Of a stretch of DNA of 64,000 nucleotides, positions 41,271 through 54,302 are shown piece by piece; position 1 is the stretch's first letter; each line of letters begins with the position of its first letter. The stretch covers positions 70,663,465 through 70,727,464 of the forward strand of contig NC_081552.1 of NCBI RefSeq assembly GCF_963082655.1. The letters are read 5' to 3'. Made by a program: the position numbers and the translations under genes. The notes beneath the pieces were generated by a model. The model had not been told where the DNA came from and ran no database searches. It saw nothing but the letters and a program-made list of their open reading frames with translations. This DNA is from Stomoxys calcitrans. Its lineage: Eukaryota; Arthropoda; Insecta; Diptera; Muscidae.

Positions 41271-41306
41271 GTCTCCCGACATCCTACCCAAAGGATGTCG
41301 GGAGAC
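41271..41306. repeat. perfect snap-back hairpin in HINE-C
   Basis: GTCTCCCGACATCC (41271-41284), an 8-base loop, and its exact inverse (41293-41306). Other HINE-C units do not have the right arm. Confidence 0.85.
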
Positions 41307-41672
41307 ATAGCTGTCATATAGACGGATCTGCCGACTTAGGGTCTGAAACCCATAGAAGCTTCATTTATTAACCGATTTTGCTCAAATTTTAATCCGAGAC
41401 TTGTTTAGGCCTCCCGCAATCTGACCCAAATATGGTTAAGATCGCCATATAGACCGATCTGCCTGTTAAGGAGGTTAAGCTTTATTTATTACCCGATTCG
41501 TTGAAATTTGAAATAGCCAGTTGTTCAAAGCCTCCCGACATCTGATCCAAATATGATTCATATTAGACTATATAGATATAGCTGCCATATAGACCGATAT
41601 TGCAATTTAGGGTCTTAATCTCATAAAAAGCGGATTTATCGCTTGATTTCGCTCAAACTTGTAGATTGAAAA

Positions 41673-42110
41673 TCAGGCAGAAGCATTGCAAGAGTTACCA
41701 ATGCATCTAGAAAAAGTCACAGCTTGGTGCGGTTTATGGGCTGGTGGCATCATTGGATCGTACTCCTTCAAAGATGATGCGAATTGTAACATAACTGTGA
41801 ATGGTGAGTGCTACCGCGAGATGATATCCAACGTTTTTTTTGCTCAAAATGCAAGAGCTTGACTTGCATGACATGAACATTTTATTGACGTTTGGGACCG
41901 CCCAATTGGCCGCCTAGATCATGCGATTTAACCGTGCCTTTGGACTGTTTTTTTTTGTGGGGCTATATTAAAGCTCATGTCTATACAGATAAGCCCGCTT
42001 CAATTGACGCATTGGAAGACAACATTGAAGCATTTATTCGTGAGATACCGGCCGAAATGTTGAAAAGAGTATGTCGAAATTGGACTAAGTGGATGGACCA
42101 TTAATAATCA
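41673..42110 (+). pseudogene. Tc1/mariner-superfamily transposase relic
   Basis: Frame 1 reads KVTAWCGLWAGGIIGSYSFK (41715-41775) and DLHDM near 41860; then about 100 bp are lost or scrambled; a second frame (41892-42104) reads NWPPRSCDLT, LWGYIKAHVYTDKPASIDAL, FIREIPAEML and NWTKWMDH. The D in CDLT(P)LD..LWGY is the last catalytic acid of this transposase group. The WFQQDGA segment usually found between the two halves is missing, with 1-2 base insertions near 41940. Both termini are lost. It is not the source of the MITE family, whose ends are different, so far as can be seen. Confidence 0.7.
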
Positions 42111-42429
42111 TAATCATACTTATTTCATGCAAATCTTTCCTTCCTGGACCTTACTATCAATTCATGTATTTTTCTGAATTTTATGTGGGTTTTTTGAACT
42201 TTCCTATAGCCTTTAAAAAATCACCCTTTATAAGAGTTCTCGGGACCTGATCCAGACCAGTCCCTATTTAGATATAACTATGGATATGGTAGTGGAGTTA
42301 TAATAAAATAGGATGATACATATATCCATGGTGGTGGGTATCCAAAGTTCCGCACGGCCAAACTTAACACGGTTTTACTTGTTAGCGTTCCATTTATCCG
42401 GTTTCGACTGTACCTGCTGATTAACCTTT

Positions 42430-42505
42430 TCATGTTCCTGTGGTATTACAAGGGTCTTAAATGTATAAGTGAGTATGATTGCAGACTGGCACTTAAACCT
42501 AGCCT
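42430..42505 (+). mobile_element. RNase H LINE, 3' tail fragment
   Basis: GTTCCTGTGGTATTACAAGG, TAAGTGAGTATGATTGC and GACTGGCACTTAAACCTAG match, in inverse orientation, the 3' end of the LINE at 36655-36725. Confidence 0.65.
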
Positions 42506-44160
42506 TATTTTATCGATACAAAGGTATAAATCTGTGTACATTAACGTTCATTAATTGCTTTTGGCCTACCGCTTAGATGACTGGGTTATCATTATTCGTT
42601 GCCATGAGACATTTCTAACAACATTCGAGATACAAACCTTCAGCATAAAGCTCCAATTTATCTCGATTATCTGAAAAAGTTTCTAAAGTTTATTCATTGA
42701 TGTCAAACCAGTTGTTGGTAAACTTAGCCAAAAGCCAACTCCAGCTTTTTGCAGGAGTTAAGCTCTTGTTTGGAAAGCTTTATCTAAACTTGCTATTTTG
42801 TTTACAATTCTTGCCTTTGGCAACGTTGTGAGAGATCTTAAAGAGACCTTTGCTGTTGGTCGACTTGGCTTGGCTTAAAGCACACATTCCCAGTTATACG
42901 TCCTCACACACAAAATTCGGTTTCTTTCTCATTTGCTTGGGTTGGTAGTGGTTGTGGCCTTTATGTGAGTTTTTAAGTTTGAATGGAATCCCATGTGGCG
43001 CTTTGATTGCTCAGAGACAGTTGAGTTACGGTCGTCAAAGCGAATGGTTGATTTTAAACGGAAATTTTCAAACCTTTTTTGTGATAAAACGTCATTTTGA
43101 GTTATAGTTTGTGAGGGGGAAAAGCATCACTCTTCTATACACTAATGTAAAACTAAAGAATACAATAAAATAAACTGATGGAATAATTACTTAATGATTT
43201 GCAAGAAAAAAAAAAAAAACAAAACATCAAAAGCAGCAGAGAAGAAAAAACAAGATTTCATAATTAATTTTTCGTTTTTTTTTCATAACTAGTTGCAAAA
43301 AAAGTTTGCACGTCAAGATTTATTTATGAGTGCGGTTTTAAGCAACGGAAAAAATATAGAATAACATTAATAACAAAAAATTATAAAAAATTAAACGAAA
43401 CTATAAAAAAAATCACGAGAAATCGTAAAATTTTTAAAAACCTGTACTTTAAAGAGTAACGGCAAAAATTTTTGAATTTCAAAAAGTATGATTCTGAATC
43501 TGAATACTTTAAAAGTGCCAACTTATTTACATTTTTTTTTGCCTAATACTTCGAACAACCTCCCAGCCGGCCAACTAACCAGCCAATCACTCAATCCTGC
43601 TCCTGTAATTAGGAAAACATCACCTCCGCCGCTGTTATGGATGATGGTAGATGGCCATTGGTCTATGGCGCTTACATAGCATTTGGCATGTGGCAAAGTG
43701 TAATTACCAGCCGTTTTGAAAGTGTTTCCAAACTATTAGTGCTTCTTTAATAGGCTATATTGTGTTGTTTTACGTTGCGGTTGTTCTTGCCACCGACACT
43801 TCATATCTGTGTTTAATGTCTGTCCCAGTGTATGTGTCGTTAGTCTTAGAGTATGAGTTTTTGTATGTGTGTGTATGTGTGGCGGTGTGTTTGCGAGTTC
43901 TAGGCTGTTGCTGTTTCTTTACGTGTTCACTCGCTTCAAGCAATCGTCGTCGTTTTTCTTTCTAATCCGATTTGCGTGCATTGAACTAAATACTTTGAAC
44001 GGACTAGCAAGGCACTGTGGTTTGCAAGGGCGAAATTTTGGGTCTATGGAAACCCTTTTGTATGGATGCTTTAAAAAATATGCAAAAATAAATAAAAATG
44101 TTCTACTCTATGGTTTTTAAACCAACGGAAGGAATATATGTTTTAGGAACCTTCAGCCAG
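42506..44160. other. AT-rich intergenic stretch, no gene supported
   Basis: No matches to the repeats in this window. Contains A-rich runs (43205-43260), a TG-rich run (43855-43890) and a small frame (43488-43679) without recognised domains. It could be unique intergenic or intronic host DNA. Confidence 0.4.
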
Positions 44161-44324
44161 TATTTGGATGCCTTAAAAGATATGTCATAGTCAACGCCAA
44201 AAGAAAAGGTATGACTAATCATTCCATAGTCCTACTTCCAGTAAAATCTTATGTTCCAGCACTTTCGTATGTACATCATGTCTATATTGGTAAAAATCTC
44301 GATACACGGCTTAGGCCTTAGGAA

Positions 44325-45050
44325 CATCGCAGATAACGCATTATCCGTAGCCGCCATATGACCCATTAGCCTCACAGTAATGATCACAGCAATTTGTCTA
44401 AATTCAGTGCATTAGATGGTCGTCCTCAATGCGGTTGTGTTGCACAAACAAGCCGTGCTTTGGATCCAGCTTGAAAGTATTGAACAGTAGTTGGACTGTT
44501 GAATCGCCATCCACCAGACTAAAACACCATTTAGCAGTATAGGTCTGACAACTTCAGTACATGTCCAGTGCAAGATACGCGGTTTAAACCCCCAACTCTT
44601 GCCAATGGTTGTCTTGCAGGTGTATGGAGCAAGAGTTGCCTTTCTTGTCCTTTCAAAAATGTTGGATTTCTAGTTCAATTTCCTGTCCAGTTAAACATCC
44701 AAGTATTTTGAGCTTTCTGTAAACGGAACAGTCTCTCCTCCCAAGGAGGCAGGTGCCGCTGTGGGTAACTTGTATCTCATGCTGAAACGAACAACTTCAG
44801 TCTTATACAAATTTACGTTCAAACCACTTTCGGCAGCCCACTTCGGTGTCGTACGTACAGCTTCCTGAAGTATATCTCTAAGAGAGCTAGAAAATTTTCC
44901 CCTAACCGCAATTGCCACTTCATTGCATACTCGACCACTTTTACACCTTTTTATTCCAGAGGCAATAATATATTTTTAGTGGCTCTATTTCAAAGTAGAG
45001 GAGACAGTACAACTCCTTGAGGAGTTCCTCTTGATTTTGTCTTCGTAAAC
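44325..45050 (-). pseudogene. RNase H LINE, second fragment
   Basis: Matches 38040-38790 of the larger copy: GGATCCAGCTTGAAAGTATT, ACCCCCAACTCTTGCCAATG and CAAGGAGGCAGGTGCCGCTG. The best frame (44918 to 44691) holds DILQEAVRTTPKWAAESGLN, FSMRYKLPTAAP and SSKYLDV, the RT thumb. Motif C is lost, since the region near 44920-44940 no longer reads YADD. Confidence 0.7.
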
Positions 45051-45445
45051 ATTCTTCCAAGGCGAGTCATTGGATTTCAACAATCCGTCAGACTTAGGTG
45101 GTGAGCATCATAGTTATTCAGAGAAGTCGCCAGCAACAGTTGTGTGGTGTTTGGTGAGTGTCTTACACCTTTCCCTTCACCTTCTAGAATCTGTAGAATA
45201 CAACTCGTATAGTTCGATGAATTAATGGACCGCCGCAAATATTAGTGCAAATATTACATGTCTGCGGTTCTAATCTTCGTTAATTGAAAGATAGGGATTG
45301 CATTCTGCTAGTTTTCAAATATGAATTTGAAGTCAGTCCGGCTCCAGCAAACAACTAGTACGAAGCTTTGACTATGACTCCTGGTGGATGAGGCTGTCTG
45401 GCTATTATACCCTGAGCCCAATTAGGTGTTTAGGATTGGTGGCTT
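45051..45445. other. unassigned stretch
   Basis: Nothing recognised between the LINE fragment and the SINE head. Confidence 0.3.
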
Positions 45446-45520
45446 CAAGAGAGGAGGCCACCGTAGCGTTGAACGCCTGGGTTCGAATCTTGGTGAGAAC
45501 ATTTTTCAGCGGAGTCCACT
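45446..45520 (+). mobile_element. SINE head, internally deleted
   Basis: GGAGGCCACCGTAGC followed directly by GTTGAACGCCTGGGTTCGAA and TTTTTCAGCGG. Compared with 2931-3040 about 30 bp between the A box and the anticodon region are missing. Confidence 0.6.
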
Positions 45521-46668
45521 CATCACATACAGTTTATATGCTATTTTTAGCCGTCCTTAGTGGCCGGAAATGCTATCTCGCTAAAATAAACCTTGCACAT
45601 TTGAGGAACTATTCAGAATATACTTAAGTTTCACTTAGCTAAAATAGTATTAAACAAAAATTCAAGCGTAAAGATTGAAATATTCGCCTCATGGGCGTAT
45701 AATTGATATTAACGATCAATGAGTGGCACATTGAGGCGTATTAGTGATTTTATTGATAAATTAGTGGTACCAACAGGCGTACGAGTATAAGTAATATCTG
45801 ATACTAACGGGACATACGATTTGATTCTATTTCTCAATGGTTATTAGCAATTCCATTATTTCTAAAAAAAAAATCAACTGGTTTTATATGTTTTCTGCCC
45901 AATTGATTGGATAAAACAGATTTTGAGTGGCAGTAAAAATTCAAGTCCTTATTTTTATTAGCAAAAAATTGAACGTCAGCCCACTATTGGATTAAACCCT
46001 GACCGTATAAGTGATATCATTTATTAAGGAGTGGCACCACTCAGCGTATGATTGATACATGCTACTAAACGTGTGAGCAAAGACATACAAACTAAAATAT
46101 GAACTAAAAAGATTTGTTCTTTAATTTTATTTCAAAAAAAAACCTAATAATGTTTAAAATAAATTTCAATATATTGTACAATTACTCTGAAAATCTTAGA
46201 TTAGATTTTTATAACACAAACAATTTTTTTTGCTACTACTGTATTTGAGTGTTTGTATGCGTGTGCTTGTGTTTAAAATGAGAATAGTGTATGTGTGTGC
46301 TAAGTCCGATGACATATTAAAAGGTACTCTTCAGGGCTGTTACTATTGGTAGTGGGGCAAAGTCCTACTGTTTAATTGATATGTCTGCGTGCCTGAAGCG
46401 GTAATGAATGCCAACACAAGCTGGAAAAGAAACACTTCATCAATTTTCGAACTTTTTGGCCAGGTGAGTACAAATATTATAATTCAACTTGCGATGAATT
46501 GATGAATCCAAATTTTTTGTATAGTGTACATAATGTAAAACACATTGAATACAAACACAAATTAGTAAAAAGGCATTAAGTTCGACCCAGACAACCCACC
46601 ACCCCACGTGTCATAAAATTGCCAAAATTCTTCTGTTACTGTGAAATTGGTAAAGATACCTCAAACTA
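45521..46668. other. AT-rich unassigned stretch
   Basis: No gene. Local words GTATAATTGATA and GAGTGGCAC recur at 45695-46060. A degraded HINE end (AAGTTCGACCC and ACCCACCACC) lies at 46578-46608. Confidence 0.35.
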
Positions 46669-47205
46669 CTGGGTGCAGGAGCTGGCCCATCGGCGGTGAC
46701 ATTTGGCTAACGTCATAGCTGAATTTTGTACTGTTTGCCGACTCACTTTTAATAGACCGTTCATAACCTCTCAAAGCCTTCAACATTTGGTTGCCTCTGC
46801 TAATGTCTTAGTTTTATAGTGATAGTTTTGACGAATCAGCTTCAGTATTTTGATGAAATGTTTTCTTTTGCGCTCATTTTAATTTGCTCTCGAACTGGTT
46901 TTATGATTTCAACAGATTATTGTTGGTGTCGGTCAGTTGGTTTTAAATGACTTTTTACGACAAGCCATCTACATCTAATGATGCTGGTAATTTCTCCTCC
47001 GAACTTCATTAAAATCTATCGATAATCCGTTTTTGATGGAATAGATGTCCGGCATCCAACTATTGTTTTTATCCTTAAGTTCTCTTAACTTATTGGAGAT
47101 AAAATTAGAAAAGGTGCTACAACTGGAAATCAGAAATACAAAGAGATTTCCACGTTATTCCAGTTGTAAACTTTTTCTCCCTTTGTCCACTAATTTTTAC
47201 TCGGT
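46669..47205. repeat. local duplication, copy 2, first part
   Basis: Second copy of 34211-34790. Same orientation, distance about 12.4 kb. Confidence 0.75.
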
Positions 47206-47211
47206 AATGCC

Positions 47212-47282
47212 CGGCCGAGATTCGAACCTGGGCACACGGAGCCGTTGCCGTTGTTTAGCGTTCGAAGCCATCAATACAACTT
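47212..47282 (-). repeat. tRNA-like SINE fragment, second family
   Basis: On the minus strand, GATGGCTTCGAACGCTAAAC, then CGTGTGCCCAGGTTCGAATC with a good B box. Shared with 25085-25150. Confidence 0.45.
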
Positions 47283-47645
47283 CCAACAGATGCACAGAAT
47301 CATGTGTACCACGGAACTAATGTAATTGTCACAGAAAAAAAGTCTGTCATTACACAAAAACAGATGCATTGGGAAAAAGTACAGCTAATAGACAGGGTTG
47401 TCGAGCGTGGTTAATGTGGTAATTGTATCATAGAGGCGTTTTCGCAATTAATACGATGAAATACAACATACCAACGCACCCTTGAATCCATCACACTTTG
47501 TTGAAAAGTCTTCTAACCAAAGGCGAAACGCGTCCCATTGTGGTTGGTGTGTCTTGAAATCTCTGGTTTTCCTTTTCCATTTGCAAAGAAAATCTCCGAT
47601 CACTGAGCTTGTCTCGAATGAGAAACAAACGAAAATTAATATCTT
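47283..47645. other. unassigned stretch unique to duplication copy 2
   Basis: No feature recognised; it has no counterpart in copy 1. Confidence 0.3.
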
Positions 47646-48008
47646 TTACGATTACTTTTTGCAGATAATAGATTCTGATTTCATTCATTGAGGCATTCCC
47701 ATTGTTAATGATAAAATTTTCATAAAAGTGTAAACATGGGTATTTCACCTAAGAAAACATAGGTATTTCACCTAAGGAAATCATTATTCGCAAAATTTTT
47801 TCATTGGAAAAACGATTTTCTTGAAATGAAATCAATACTTCGAAAAGTAAATTTTAAAATGTTATAAACAATATTTCAACTAACAAATTTCCACTAGAAT
47901 TTGCGTCCCTTAATCGCTATGAGCTTCGCATCAATTGCCTTAAATACTGTATTGTGAATCATGGAATTCCAAGAAAACAAAAACGAAATGGTTTTTTTGA
48001 AATAATTA
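47646..48008. repeat. local duplication, copy 2, second part
   Basis: Second copy of 36060-36565, ended by the MITE. Confidence 0.75.
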
Positions 48009-48244
48009 TTGGGTTGCCCAAAAAGTAATTGCGGATTTTTCATATAGTCGGCGTTGAAAAATTTTTTCACAGCTTGTGACTCTGTAATTCCATACTTTCT
48101 TCTGTCAGTTATCAGCTGTTTCTTTTAGCTTGCTTTAGAAAAAAAGTGTAAAAAAAGTATATTTGAATAAAGTTCATTCTAAGTTTTATTAAAAATGCAT
48201 TTACTTCTTTTAAAAAATCCGCAATTACTTTTTGGGCAACCCAA
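48009..48244 (+). mobile_element. mariner-type MITE copy 4
   Basis: 236 bp, perfect-looking TTGGGTTGCCCAAAAAGTAA ends, TA at 48007-48008 and 48245-48246. Confidence 0.85.
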
Positions 48245-48838
48245 TATTTTAAAATTCATGAAACCAGTTACAATAATTTTTCCTGTCGTGTTCTGGGGGA
48301 AAATTGGCTTGCCAATGGCAATTTTTTTCATACCCAAAAATCAATCGAAAAAATCAAAAAATCATCGTTCCCGATGGCCCCTTCCTGGATACGTCTCTGA
48401 TAGGAGCTATATATTCAAATCTTATAATGAAATGTTGCAAATAGGTTTAGATGAGTAAAAAACAATGCACGCCAAAATTTTATGAAGATCGGTCGAAATT
48501 TGCTGTTACTACGGCCATATAAGTGCAAATCAGGCGATACATATATATGGGAGCTATATCAAAATCTGAACCGATTTTGATGAAATCTTGCACATATGTT
48601 AAGATTAGTAACAAAACAATTCGTGCGAAATTTTGTGCAGATCACTTGAAAATTGTAGCTACTACGGCCATTTGAGTTCAAATCGGGCGATGTGGGAGCT
48701 ATATCTAAATCTGAACCGATTTTGATGAAATTTTGCAGATATTTAAAAATCAGTAACAAAACGGTCCATGCGTGGCAAATTTTGTGTAGATCAGTTGAAA
48801 ATTGAAGCTACTACGGCCATTTAAGTGCAAATCGGGCG

Positions 48839-48895
<57 letters not shown>

Positions 48896-48897
48896 TG

Positions 48898-48980
<83 letters not shown>

Positions 48981-49440
48981 CTGAAACGATTTTTACCAAA
49001 ATCAATGGCGTTCGTCCTTGGGCCAAAAATGTGATATGTGAAAAATTTCGTAATGCTTGGACAACAAATACGACCTGCACGTTCGTCCTTGGGCCAAAAA
49101 TTTGTCATTTTGGTTGGGTTTTGGAGTAGAAAGTGTGTTTTTAGGTTCCATTATGCCAATTTTCAAAAGTTCCAGTGTGAATATTGGGATTAGAGAGAGG
49201 GTCCCCTCATTGTGCAAATTTTCAGCAAAATTGGATAAGCATTGCGCCCTATAGAAGCTCAAGTTGTATATTCGGGAAGGCGGTTCACATGGGGGCTATA
49301 TCGGGAAATATCATCGTGCACATTTTCAGCAAAATCAGATAAGGATTGAGCTCTCAAAAGGCTTAAGAACTATAAGAACGACTATTTCGAGGTAATACAA
49401 GCGGAATGACGAAACTAGTATAGCCTCAGCCACACTCAGA
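48245..49440. mobile_element. HINE-F copy 2 with (TA)n expansion
   Basis: After a piece shared with 25245-25350 (48260-48355), HINE-F units follow: GGGAGCTATATC at 48549 and 48694, CGGGCGA at 48684 and 48833, a period of about 145-150 bp. The third unit is blown up by a long TA tract (48841-48978). A CGTTCGTCCTTGGGCCAAAA word occurs twice at 49009 and 49081. 49190-49440 resembles a degraded HINE-A/C end (GCATTGCGCCCTATAGAAG, GAATGACGAAACTAGTATA). Confidence 0.55.
48841..48978. repeat. (TA)n microsatellite in HINE-F
   Basis: TA tract of about 50 bp, the inverted word ATATTCATGTGAATAT, then about 80 bp more TA. It stands where other HINE-F units have CATATATATGGGAGC. Confidence 0.9.
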
Positions 49441-50575
<1,135 letters not shown>

Positions 50576-50692
50576 TTTTCAGATCAAAAGTTTTACATGG
50601 TTTAATAGTAAGAACTATCGCCACCGCACCAATTATATAGACTGGCAAATTAGTTCTTTACCACAAAAAATCGTTTAACATGGCAATTTGAT
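50576..50692. other. short unassigned spacer
   Basis: No feature recognised. Confidence 0.3.
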
Positions 50693-51682
50693 TTGAAACA
50701 AGTAAAAGCGTGCTAAGTTCGGCCGGGCCGAATCTTATATACCCTCCACCATGGATTCTTAGGCAAAAAAGGATATAAGAAAAGAGTTGCTCTGCTATTA
50801 AAACGATATCAAGATATGGTCCGATTCGGATCACAATTAAATTATATGTTGGAGCCCTGTGTAAAATTTCAGCCAATTCGTATAAGAATTGCGCCCATTG
50901 GGGCTCACGAAGTAAAATAGAGAGAACGATTTATATGGGATCTGTATCGGGCTATAGACCGATTCAGACCATAATAAACACGTTTGTTGATGGTCATGAG
51001 AGGATCCGTCGTACAAAATTTCAGGCATATCGGATAATAATTGCGACCTCTAGGGGTCAAGAAGTCAAGATCCTAGATCGGTTTATATGGCAGCTATATC
51101 AGGTTATGAACCGATTTGAACCTTATTTGACACAGTTGTTGAAAGTAAAAATAAAATACGTCATGCAAAATTTCAGCCAAATCGGATAGGAATTGCGCCC
51201 TCTAGAAGCTCAAGAGGTCAAATCCCCAGATCTGTTTATATGACAGCTATATCAGGTTATGGACCGATTTCAACCATACTTGGCACAGTTGTTGAATATC
51301 ATAACAAAACACGTCGTGCGAAATTCCATTGCATTCGGATAAGAATTGCGCCCTGTAGAGGCTCAAGAAGTCAAGACCCAAGATCAATTTATATGGCAGC
51401 TATATCAGGTTATGGACCGATATGGCCCATTTACAATACCAACCGACCTACACTAATAAGAAGTATTTGTGCAAAATTTCAAGCGGTTAGCTTTACTCCT
51501 TCGGAAGTTAGCGTGCTTTCGACAGACAGACGGACGGACGGACGGACATGGCTAGATCGACATAAAATGTCGCGACGATCAAGAATATATGTACTTTATG
51601 GGGTCTCAGACGAATATTTCGAGCAGTTACAAACAGAATGACGAAATTAGTATACCCCCCATCTTATGGTGGAGGGTATAAA
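50693..51682 (+). mobile_element. HINE-A copy 7, full-length
   Basis: ACAAGTAAAAGCGTGCTAAG, TTCGGCCGGGCCGAA, TATACCCTCCACCAT; a small deletion after this removes the CGCATTTGTCGAG word. Internal units, GGAC tract at about 51530-51550, right end ATGGTGGAGGGTATAAAAA. Its inner units are very close to those of copy 5. Confidence 0.8.
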
Positions 51683-51974
51683 AAACTAAATGATGACTAT
51701 TTAATGGGTAGTCATATAGTCATTTATAGAAAACTACCACACGATGATCAATGTTATAGGCGAGTACTAGCACTAACATTTACGTTAGCGCCATCTACTG
51801 ACTGTTTTCAATTGGATTTAGTTGATCCAATTGAAAACAGCAAGTAAATGGAGCTGATTTCGAGAAGCCGACATGAACAGAAAGAGGGCAGAGTGGTCAA
51901 AATTGATCATACAGCATTTATCTTCGTTATGACTTCGTTGCGGTTGTTTGCGGTAATATTTTTTCACCTTTCCA
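51683..51974. other. unassigned stretch with a perfect hairpin
   Basis: Nothing known is recognised apart from the hairpin at 51802-51840. Confidence 0.35.
51802..51840. repeat. perfect 16-bp hairpin
   Basis: CTGTTTTCAATTGGAT (51802-51817), 7-base loop, exact inverse (51825-51840). Confidence 0.9.
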
Positions 51975-54029
51975 CTCTAAGACGGGCCTTAACAATAATT
52001 TTCAAAAACACCAGATCTCGGAGATGGGTAGAACGATTTAAGCGAAATTTTGTTGGCACACTTACATTAACCTAAAATTAAAAAAATTGATATCAGAATC
52101 CCAGGAGGGCCGCCCACCCAGATCGGTTTATATGGCAGCTATATTAGGTTATGCAACGATTTGTGCCATACTTGACACAGTTGTTGAAAGTCATACCAAA
52201 ACACCTCAATCAAAATTTAAGCCAAATTGGATGAGACTTGCGTCCACTAGCGGCTCAAAAGTCAAGATCCAAGATCGGTTTATATTTTTGTGCTCCCTTA
52301 TAGTAAACTAAAAATAAAAATTTGGTATCCAAATTTCGGATGGGGTACCGCAGGGGGCCGCACCGACCCCAAAACCTACCAAATATATAGTTAGACCAAT
52401 CACGACAATATGGGACTCAAATGAAAGGTATTTGGGATAAGAAAACGTATCTGATACCCAATTGTCGGACCAAGTGTTAGGGGGACCACCCCAACCCCAA
52501 AAACACTCCTACCGACCATGGCAATATGGGACTCAAATAAAAGGTATTTGCGGGCAGAAAACGAATCTGATATCCATATCTGGGACCAAGTTTCTGGGGG
52601 ACCACCTCTTCTCCAAAACACTCCCCAAACAGGACTTATTGACTGACCACGGCAATATGGGGCTTAAATAAAAGGTATTTGAGTGTTAAATTCGAATCTG
52701 ATATTCAAATGTGGGGCCAAATGTTTTGGGGGCCGCATCTCCCAAAAGTAAATTTACGACAATAGCCTCATATGGGGCTCAAATGAAAGGTCTTTGGGAG
52801 TAAAGCACGAATTTGATATCAATATTCGGGAAAAAGTGTATATGGGGCCACCCAAACCCATAACACCACCCATATAGGAAGTATCTGCTGACCATTCCAA
52901 TATGGGGCTGTAATAAGAGGTATTTTAGAGTAGAACACGAATCTGATATATATTTTCAGGGTCAAATCGCTGAACGACCGCCCCATCCCCAAACAGGTCG
53001 TGTTTGCCGACTATGGAAATATGGGGCTCAAATGAAAGGTATTCGGGAGTAGACCTCGAATCTGATATCAACATTCAGGACCAATTGCCTAGGGGACATC
53101 CCACCTCCATAGCAGCCCCCAAATAGGACGTATTTGCTCACCATGACAATTTGGATCTTAAAGGGAGTGGATCTCGATATTGATAGTTTTTAGGGCCCAT
53201 GCCCCAAGCTGACTTTTGCAATAAGGGGTTTAAATGAAAGGTATTTGAGATTAGCAAACGCATTTGATATTCAATTTTGACGCCATTGGCAATATATGGT
53301 TCAACAAATGATATTTGAGAATAGAGCACGATGCTGATAGATTTTCAGGGCTAAGTGTTTGGGGTACCACCCCACTCCCCAAAACACCCCTAAATCGGGC
53401 ATATTTACCGACCACGTAAATGTGGAACTCACTTGAAAGGTATTGGGGAGAAGAGTACGAAATTGATACCCACTTTCGGGACCAATTTTCTAGGGGTCTA
53501 ACCCTTCACCAAAACACCACAAACAGCACATATTTACTGACCATCGCAATATGGGGCTCAAAGAAAGTTATTTGGGAGTAAAATACGATTCTGATATCCA
53601 ATATCCATCATTATGGGATGAGGCGTCCTCATCTCCTTAAACCAATGGCTATATGGGGCTTAAATAAATGGTATTTGAGAGAAGAGCACGATGCTGATAT
53701 ATTTTCAGGACCAGGTGTCTAGGAAACCACCTCACTCCCAAAAACTCCTCTAAATGGGACATCATGACAATATCGAGCTGAAATAAAGACTTTTTAGAAT
53801 GGAGTATATCTAACACCAAAACGTTAATGACCCTAAACCCTTCGAGCAAATTCACAGACCATTAAAGATCATATGGGATTCAGATAAAGGCATTTATATT
53901 GTTATACTGTTAGTCGTAGCATGGTATTTCACTATAAGATCTTTAATTGTCGAAAATAAACATTCAAAGGATAATTTTGTTCCATATAAAGTGAATGAAG
54001 GCGCAGCGGAGCGGGCCCGGGTCAGCTAG
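51975..54029 (+). mobile_element. Helitron (Hel-B) copy 4, 5' truncated
   Basis: Starts within the 5' region (CCAGATCTCGGAGATGGGT at about 52012, CGATTTAAGCGAAATTTTGT), then about a dozen tandem units (CATATGGGGCTCAAATG and GGACTCAAATGAAAGG words at 52410, 52530, 52650, 52768 and on), and ends GCGGAGCGGGCCCGGG, TCAGCTAG at 54029 followed by T. A HINE-A piece interrupts at 52110-52290. Confidence 0.75.
52110..52290 (+). mobile_element. HINE-A internal fragment inside a Helitron
   Basis: CAGATCGGTTTATATGGCAG at 52120 and AAGATCCAAGATCGGTTTAT at 52263: roughly one internal unit with no ends. Confidence 0.6.
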
Positions 54030-54302
54030 TTCTCTATAAAATTCATATTTAAAATTCTGCTCAATAAAGTTTAATAAGTTCAATAAAGCAAAGTTTAGCC
54101 AATTATATTTTAAACTGACCACCAGCCAAACATGTTTGGGAAACCTTCACTCTCTTCGGTTTCATCTAAAGTATGTTTTTCTCTTGTTGCTGGATATCTT
54201 AAACGAAATCTGGCAAATTATAAATGGCTTTGCCATATTTTCACAATCGACTACAAAATTTAATTTCTTATCTTCTTTCGCTGGCTGAAATGTTAAACAA
54301 AA
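54030..54302. other. unassigned spacer
   Basis: AT-rich; no feature recognised. Confidence 0.3.

Larger units (their letters stand above)
41156..42380 (-). mobile_element. HINE-C copy 5, with a transposase relic inserted
   Basis: HINE-C units at 41176-41680 (CTGTCATATAGACCGAACTG, TTAGGGTCTGAAACCCATA) and the hairpin end AAGTTCCGCACGGCCAAACTT with TTACTTGTTAG at 42350-42383. The middle (41673-42160) is foreign DNA with a transposase fragment. A perfect 14-bp hairpin lies at 41271-41306. Confidence 0.7.

Noticed and set aside
43000..43120. Possible host promoter (CAGTTGAGTTACGGTCGTC)
   Set aside because: Initiator-like word only; no downstream coding exon that I can support.
43488..43679. 63-codon + strand frame as a host exon
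   Set aside because: No domain, no splice context or homolog recognised.
48811..49108. Open frames of alternating Tyr-Ile (also 49570-49791)
   Set aside because: Translations of TA microsatellites.
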